Translations under genes and position numbers: made by a program
DNA from: DASYML01 sp036009045
GTDB taxonomy: Bacteria; Acidobacteriota; Blastocatellia; Pyrinomonadales; Pyrinomonadaceae
NCBI GenBank assembly: GCA_036009045.1
Contig: DASYML010000175.1
Location: 1-64,000 of the forward strand
DNA length: 64,000 bases
Direction: 5' to 3'
The notes under the pieces: model-generated
The model's input: the letters and a program-made list of their open reading frames with translations, nothing else
The model's database searches: none
Told to the model about the DNA's origin: nothing
Shown here: positions 60,206-64,000 of the stretch, piece after piece
How positions within the stretch are numbered: position 1 is the first letter of the stretch
Layout: every line of letters begins with the position of its first letter

Positions 60206-60366
60206 GTCTGGAATCTAGAGTCATGAGAAACGAGCAATGCGTGATGAGTAAAAGATAAGTGCGGAGTGATAAGCGATGAATGATGAGAGATAAGCTATAG
60301 GAATGTGAGATGAAAGTTTCGAGATGAAAGTTTTTGACTCATGACTCCAGACTCTGGACTCCTGAT
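60206..60366. repeat. Inverted repeat, family A, extended
   Basis: AAGTCTGGAATCTAGAGTCA... with ...GACTCATGACTCCAGACTCTGGACTCCTGA around about 90 nt of TGATGAGTAAAAGATAAGTG-type words. It separates btuF and btuC within the presumed operon. Confidence 0.78.
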
Positions 60367-60379
60367 TGTTAGGCGTGCG

Positions 60380-61384
60380 ATGCATACGACGTTTCGCAGG
60401 ACGCTCAAGGTTTGCGTGTTGCTCTCGCTGATGCTGGTTTGCGCGGTGCTGTTGACCTCGGTCGTCGGCAGCGAGCGTTTGCCCGTCTCTTCATCTCTGT
60501 GCGCGATTTTCACTGGCGGCGGGTCTTCATGCGGGCTGACCCTTGAGCAGCGCGCGATTCTCTTTGAGATACGTTTGCCGCGCATCATGCTGGCGGGCGC
60601 GGTGGGGGCTTCTCTGGCGGCGGCGGGGGCGGGCTATCAGGCGTTGCTGAGAAATCCGCTGGCGGAGCCTTACCTGCTCGGTATCTCAAACGGCGCGGCG
60701 GTCGGGACGATGGTCGCGCTCGTTTTCTTCGGCGCGCACGAATGGAGTCGCCCCGTGATGGCGTTTGGCGGCGCGTTGTGCGCGACCTTCGTGGTTTACA
60801 AACTGGCGCGCGGGCGCGCGGGCACGACGCCCGAAAGATTGATTCTGGCGGGCGTCATCGTGACGACGTTTCTTTCGTCGGCCATCGTCTTTATCACGAC
60901 CCTGATGGATGCAACGCGGATACGCTCTTTCACTTTCTGGCTGCTCGGAGATTTGTCCGGCTCTACGAAGAGCCTGCTGGCAGTGGCGCTCGTCGCCTCT
61001 GTTGGCGGGACGATTGTGCTCGCGTTTCATGCGCGCGCTTTGAATTTACTGATGCTCGGCGAGCGCGACGCTTTCGATCTGGGCGTCGAAGTCGAACGCG
61101 TGCGATTGACCATCTTTCTGACGGCGAGCGCGCTGGTCGGCGCGTCCGTCGCTTCGAGCGGCTCGGTCGGATACGTCGGCCTCGTCGTGCCGCATCTGGT
61201 GAGGCTCTCTGCGGGAAGCGATAACCGTGTGACGATTCCTGCGGCGGCGCTCGCCGGCGCGTTGTTCGTCATCGTCGCGGACACCATCGCGCGCACCATC
61301 ATCGCGCCGCGCGAACTGCCCGTCGGGGCCATCACGGCGCTCATCGGAGCGCCGCTATTCATCTACCTGTTGAGAAGAGGCTGA
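60380..61384 (+). CDS. btuC: Cobalamin ABC transporter permease (FecCD family)
   Basis: 334 residues with about 8-10 TM segments. FecCD features: EIRLPRIMLAGAVGASLAAA, GAGYQALLRNPLAEPYLLGI, SNGAAVGTMVALV, and SGSVGYVGLVVPHLVRLSAG, then ADTIARTIIAPRELPVGAIT, which couples to the ATPase. ATG 60380 is the first in-frame start past the repeat. Between btuF and btuD in the B12 uptake operon; corrinoid substrate is inferred from context. Confidence 0.92.
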   Translation: MHTTFRRTLKVCVLLSLMLVCAVLLTSVVGSERLPVSSSLCAIFTGGGSSCGLTLEQRAILFEIRLPRIMLAGAVGASLAAAGAGYQALLRNPLAEPYLLGISNGAAVGTMVALVFFGAHEWSRPVMAFGGALCATFVVYKLARGRAGTTPERLILAGVIVTTFLSSAIVFITTLMDATRIRSFTFWLLGDLSGSTKSLLAVALVASVGGTIVLAFHARALNLLMLGERDAFDLGVEVERVRLTIFLTASALVGASVASSGSVGYVGLVVPHLVRLSAGSDNRVTIPAAALAGALFVIVADTIARTIIAPRELPVGAITALIGAPLFIYLLRRG

Positions 61385-61393
61385 GAAAGAAGA

Positions 61394-62182
61394 GTGCTTG
61401 AAGCGCGCGAGATAAGTGTCAAGTACGGCGCGAGGGAAGCCGTGACGGGCGTCTCGTTGCGCGTCACGCCGGGAGAGATAACGGCGGTCGTCGGCCCAAA
61501 CGGTGCCGGTAAGTCAACTTTCATGCGTGCCTTGAACGGAGCGTTGAAGCCCGTCAGCGGCCTGGTCTTGCTGGACGAGAGACCGCTTCGCTCCTTCGCG
61601 CGTCGCGTCGTCGGCAGGCGCATCGCCGTCGTCGCGCAGGAAGCGGACCTCAGGTTTCCCGTGACGGTGATGGAATTCGTCCTGGGCGGGCGTTATTCCT
61701 GGTCCAGCACGGGGACGTGGGGTTGGGAGACGTTGCAGGACATAGAGGCGGCGCACGTTGCCTTGCGCGAGACGGAGTTGGAAGAGTACGGCGCGCGATT
61801 GATGAACGAGTTGTCCGGCGGCGAGCGGCAGCGCGCAGTCCTCGCGCGAGCCTTAGCGACGGAGGCTGGCATCCTCCTCCTGGACGAGCCGACGGCGAAT
61901 CTGGACCTGGCCCATCAGGCCGCAGTCCTCAGGCTCGTTCGCGCGCGTTGCGACCGGCGGGGCACGGCATCCGTCGTCGTCACGCACGACCTGAATCTCG
62001 CGGCGCAGTTTGCGGATTATGTACTGCTGCTCAAAGACGGACGCGCGCTCGCCTATGGCCCGCCGCGAGACGTGCTGACGCCCGAACTCCTGGAAGAAGT
62101 TTTCGAGATACGAGTTTTAGTTGACGCGCATCCATTGACGGGCGCGCCACGCATTACACCTGTACACGAAGCGCGCAGGTGA
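61394..62182 (+). CDS. btuD: Cobalamin ABC transporter ATPase
   Basis: 262 residues from the GTG 61394, 9 nt after btuC. Walker A VVGPNGAGKST, Q-loop VVAQEADLRFPVTVMEFVLG, signature LSGGERQRAVLARALA, Walker B LLLDEPTANLDL, and H-loop VVVTHDLNLAAQFADYVLLL. FepC/BtuD-type. Powers corrinoid import through BtuC. Its stop is followed at once by riboswitch 2, so the TonB receptor has separate B12 control. Confidence 0.93.
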   Translation: MLEAREISVKYGAREAVTGVSLRVTPGEITAVVGPNGAGKSTFMRALNGALKPVSGLVLLDERPLRSFARRVVGRRIAVVAQEADLRFPVTVMEFVLGGRYSWSSTGTWGWETLQDIEAAHVALRETELEEYGARLMNELSGGERQRAVLARALATEAGILLLDEPTANLDLAHQAAVLRLVRARCDRRGTASVVVTHDLNLAAQFADYVLLLKDGRALAYGPPRDVLTPELLEEVFEIRVLVDAHPLTGAPRITPVHEARR

Positions 62183-62185
62183 ATT

Positions 62186-62470
62186 ATTAACCGACGAGCG
62201 ACGACACGGGGAAGGCGGTGAAAGGCCGCCACTGCCCGCGCAACTGTAAACGGCGACGGCGTTCCACAGGCTTGAGCCACGGTTGAAGAGAGAGACTAGA
62301 GGCCGGAGGCCGGTAAAAGCAAAAATGGTTTTACCAGCCTCCAGCCTCCAATCTCCAGCCTCTACTTTGACGGGAAGGCTTGGAGCGTTATTGATGTTCT
62401 CAGGTAGAGAAATCAAGGGGCCGTGAGTCAGGAGACCTGTTCGACGCTCTTTAAGCTCGCACTGCGACGG
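62186..62470 (+). promoter_or_regulatory. Cobalamin riboswitch 2 (upstream of btuB), interrupted by a family B repeat
   Basis: Core: GACACGGGGAAGGCGGTGAA, GGCCGCCACTGCCCGCGCAA then CTGTAAACGG, later GCCACGGTTG, then the inserted repeat 62291-62364, then GACGGGAAGGCTTGGAGC, and the B12-box end GTGAGTCAGGAGACCTGTTC. Consensus order GCCAC...GGGAAGGC...GTCAGGAGACC is kept, with the repeat replacing the short loop between GCCAC and GGGAAGGC. No terminator U-tract follows; the ribosome site GGCAGGAGAAG (62470-62480) ahead of btuB suggests translational control. Confidence 0.9.
62291..62364. repeat. Inverted repeat, family B, inside the riboswitch
   Basis: AGAGACTAGAGGCCGGAGGC...GGTAAAA and TTTTACCAGCCTCCAGCCTC...CAGCCTCT with a loop of GCAAAAATGG. 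Same family as 9901-9984, 51170-51244 and 52668-52750. It extends the hairpin between GCCAC and GGGAAGGC of the riboswitch. Confidence 0.92.
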
Positions 62471-62486
62471 GCAGGAGAAGCTGGAC

Positions 62487-64000
62487 ATGAAAGATAAGAC
62501 GAGAACAAAAAGAATTAGAGCGAGAGGATTACTGGTCCAGAGCGTCATGATGATGATGCTCGTGTATCTTGGACCATTTTCAAGGAGCGTTGAGGCGCAA
62601 CATGGCGGCGCGACCATTACGGGGCGCGTGACGGATGAGTACGGGGCCAGGGTCGCGGGCGCGCAGGTGCGCCTGCGTGCGAGAAGCGTGATTGCGCTCT
62701 TCGGGCGCACCAACGAGGAGGGCGTTTGCGTTTTCGCGGGACTCGGCGCGGGCGATTACGTGTTGGAGGTGATAGCCGAAGGCTTCGCCACACAGACCTC
62801 GAATCGTATCCGCGTCACACAGGGGCAGACGGTCTCCGTGGACCTCAAACTCTCCGTCGCGGCGGTCAACGAGTTGGTCCTCGTCGTGGCGAGCGGCACG
62901 CCGCAGCGCATAGACGAAGTCTCGAAGGCGGTCACCGTATTACAGGACCAGGAAATAGAGGCCCGGCGCGAGTTGACGCTGGCGGAAGCCCTGCGCGGGA
63001 CGCCCGGCTTGCGCGTCCAACAACAGGGTTCGCCCGGCACTTTGACGACCTTGCGCCTGCGCGGCCAACGCACACAGGATACGGCTGTGCTCTTCGATGG
63101 ACTGCGCGTGCGCGATGCCTCGGACATCAACGGCTCAGCCGTGCCGCTCATCGCGGACCTCGTGCCAAACGACCTTGACCGTGTCGAAATCCTGCGCGGG
63201 TCAGGCTCTTCCATTTACGGAACGAACGCCATCGGCGGCGTCATTAACCTGGTCCCGCAGGCTGGCACCGGCGACGCGCGTTTCGAGGCTGGCTTCGAGG
63301 GCGGCAGTCTCGCGCTCTTTCGTGGACACCTGAAGGGTTCTGGCGGCATCGGCGGGCGGGCCGGTTACAGTTTCGGGTTGACGAGGATAGACGTGCGGCG
63401 CGGCGTGGATGGGCAGGACCAGTATGGTAACTCTGCGGGCACTGGGCGCTTTCAATTCAACGCCACTCCGTCCATCAATCTCAGCGCAAATTTTTACGGC
63501 ACGATTGGCAACGCGCGTCTCAACGATAGCCCGTTCGCTTTGCCCGCAGCCTTCAACAGCAATCAAGCCAATCCACTCGCACGGGCGGGCGAGACCTTTC
63601 AGCCGGACTTTAACAACCCGGACGAGGGACGCCGCAATCGTCTTCTCATCGGGGCCGTGCGGATGACACAGAGCGTCAACGGGACGTTCTCATACACGCT
63701 CGCCTACCAGCATGTTTCCGCGCGGCGCAGGAATTATAATGGACCGGGAATTGACCCGCGCTTCGCTGCCTTTTACCCGTTCGGAGACTTTGAATTCATC
63801 AACGTCAACAATGGGACGACGGACACGTTTGACGGGCGCGCGAATGTGCGTCTGGGCCGCGCCAATCTAGCCACCGCCGGTTTCGAGTTCGAGCGCGAAT
63901 CTTTCTTTCAACAGTCCATTCCTTCCTTCGGCGCGTTCAATAAGACGACGGACAGGCAGCGTACCTTCGCCCTCTTCGGGCAGGACCAGATATTTCTCTT
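62487..64000 (+). CDS. btuB: TonB-dependent receptor, BtuB-like, 3' end cut off
   Basis: Open from ATG 62487 to the window edge (504 codons visible), AGGAGAAG upstream. Signal peptide near residues 15-38 (LVQSVMMMMLVYLGPFSRSVEA). A carboxypeptidase-regulatory-like domain (ITGRVTDEYGARVAGAQVRL, AGLGAGDYVLEVIAEGF) precedes the plug: EALRGTPGLRVQQQGSPGTL, RVEILRGSGSSIYGTNAIGG, VINLVPQ. Beta-barrel strands follow. Outer-membrane B12 or corrinoid uptake is inferred from the riboswitch and btuFCD neighbours; specificity cannot be read from the barrel. Confidence 0.9.
   Translation, partial: MKDKTRTKRIRARGLLVQSVMMMMLVYLGPFSRSVEAQHGGATITGRVTDEYGARVAGAQVRLRARSVIALFGRTNEEGVCVFAGLGAGDYVLEVIAEGFATQTSNRIRVTQGQTVSVDLKLSVAAVNELVLVVASGTPQRIDEVSKAVTVLQDQEIEARRELTLAEALRGTPGLRVQQQGSPGTLTTLRLRGQRTQDTAVLFDGLRVRDASDINGSAVPLIADLVPNDLDRVEILRGSGSSIYGTNAIGGVINLVPQAGTGDARFEAGFEGGSLALFRGHLKGSGGIGGRAGYSFGLTRIDVRRGVDGQDQYGNSAGTGRFQFNATPSINLSANFYGTIGNARLNDSPFALPAAFNSNQANPLARAGETFQPDFNNPDEGRRNRLLIGAVRMTQSVNGTFSYTLAYQHVSARRRNYNGPGIDPRFAAFYPFGDFEFINVNNGTTDTFDGRANVRLGRANLATAGFEFERESFFQQSIPSFGAFNKTTDRQRTFALFGQDQIFL

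Noticed and set aside
1..64000. tRNA, rRNA, prophage or IS genes
   Set aside because: No clover-leaf motif such as GGTTCGAATCC in tRNA context, no rRNA core sequences and no transposase or integrase was found by eye; a tRNAscan run would be decisive.

Overview
The window reads as a chromosomal stretch of a Gram-negative bacterium of about 58-60% GC, most likely an Acidobacteriota member of the Blastocatellia/Pyrinomonadales type. This placement is an inference. It rests on two VWFA-related proteins of the kind abundant in Acidobacteria, a TonB receptor with an N-terminal carboxypeptidase-regulatory-like domain, LPS heptose and LpxD genes, DUF4252/DUF3108 proteins, and many long inverted repeats between genes. 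No rRNA, tRNA, phage, transposase or CRISPR was found. Both edges cut genes: gpsA at the left and a TonB receptor at the right.

Layout. 1-6.6 kb (+): gpsA (partial), smpB, pepA, a membrane J-domain protein, a phosphodiesterase, a small unknown protein and a HEAT-repeat protein. 6.7-20.1 kb (-): a stand-alone Clp-type AAA+ ATPase, inositol-phosphate synthase, an AraC regulator, a GDPD phosphodiesterase, a DUF3108 protein and a methyltransferase; then an LPS inner-core heptose block (waaC, split rfaE2 and rfaE1, gmhB, waaF), a divergent epimerase and an RCK potassium channel. 20.3-30.2 kb: class A PBP, VWA protein, an Fe-S pair (IscU-like, IscS), a glycine-zipper protein, a SAM hydrolase and citrate synthase. 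30.5-34.4 kb (-): an ECF sigma operon with a membrane partner, two related DUF4252-type secreted proteins and a VWA protein. 34.5-43 kb: CPBP protease, NtrY/NtrX two-component system, radical SAM/SPASM protein, MGDG-synthase-like glycosyltransferase and SDR. 43.1-49.8 kb (-): lpxD, priA, two paralogous uracil-DNA glycosylases and coaBC. 50.1-57.5 kb (+): two unknown proteins, an APC permease, an isoaspartyl peptidase, a FecR protein, ugd and a sugar epimerase. 57.6-64 kb: mtnA, then a vitamin B12 uptake locus (btuF, btuC, btuD, TonB receptor) with two cobalamin riboswitches.

The most unusual feature is the repeat landscape. About thirty long intergenic inverted repeats belong to at least nine sequence families. 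Most are built from degenerate short tandem words. They sit in most of the wider intergenic gaps, supply the last codons and stop codons of many genes, and one copy is inserted inside the second cobalamin riboswitch. Other points of interest are an apparently over-represented palindrome TGGNCCA (43 hits by eye in the first 35 kb), a 21-bp minisatellite, a two-copy nested-hairpin element, a glycosylase paralog that has lost its Fe-S cysteines, an IscU-like scaffold without the third cysteine, an epimerase without the catalytic tyrosine, and a solo Clp D2 ATPase with an IGF loop.

Limits: everything was read by eye. Gene names rest on motif recognition, starts were chosen from Shine-Dalgarno spacing and domain ends, and repeat borders are approximate.
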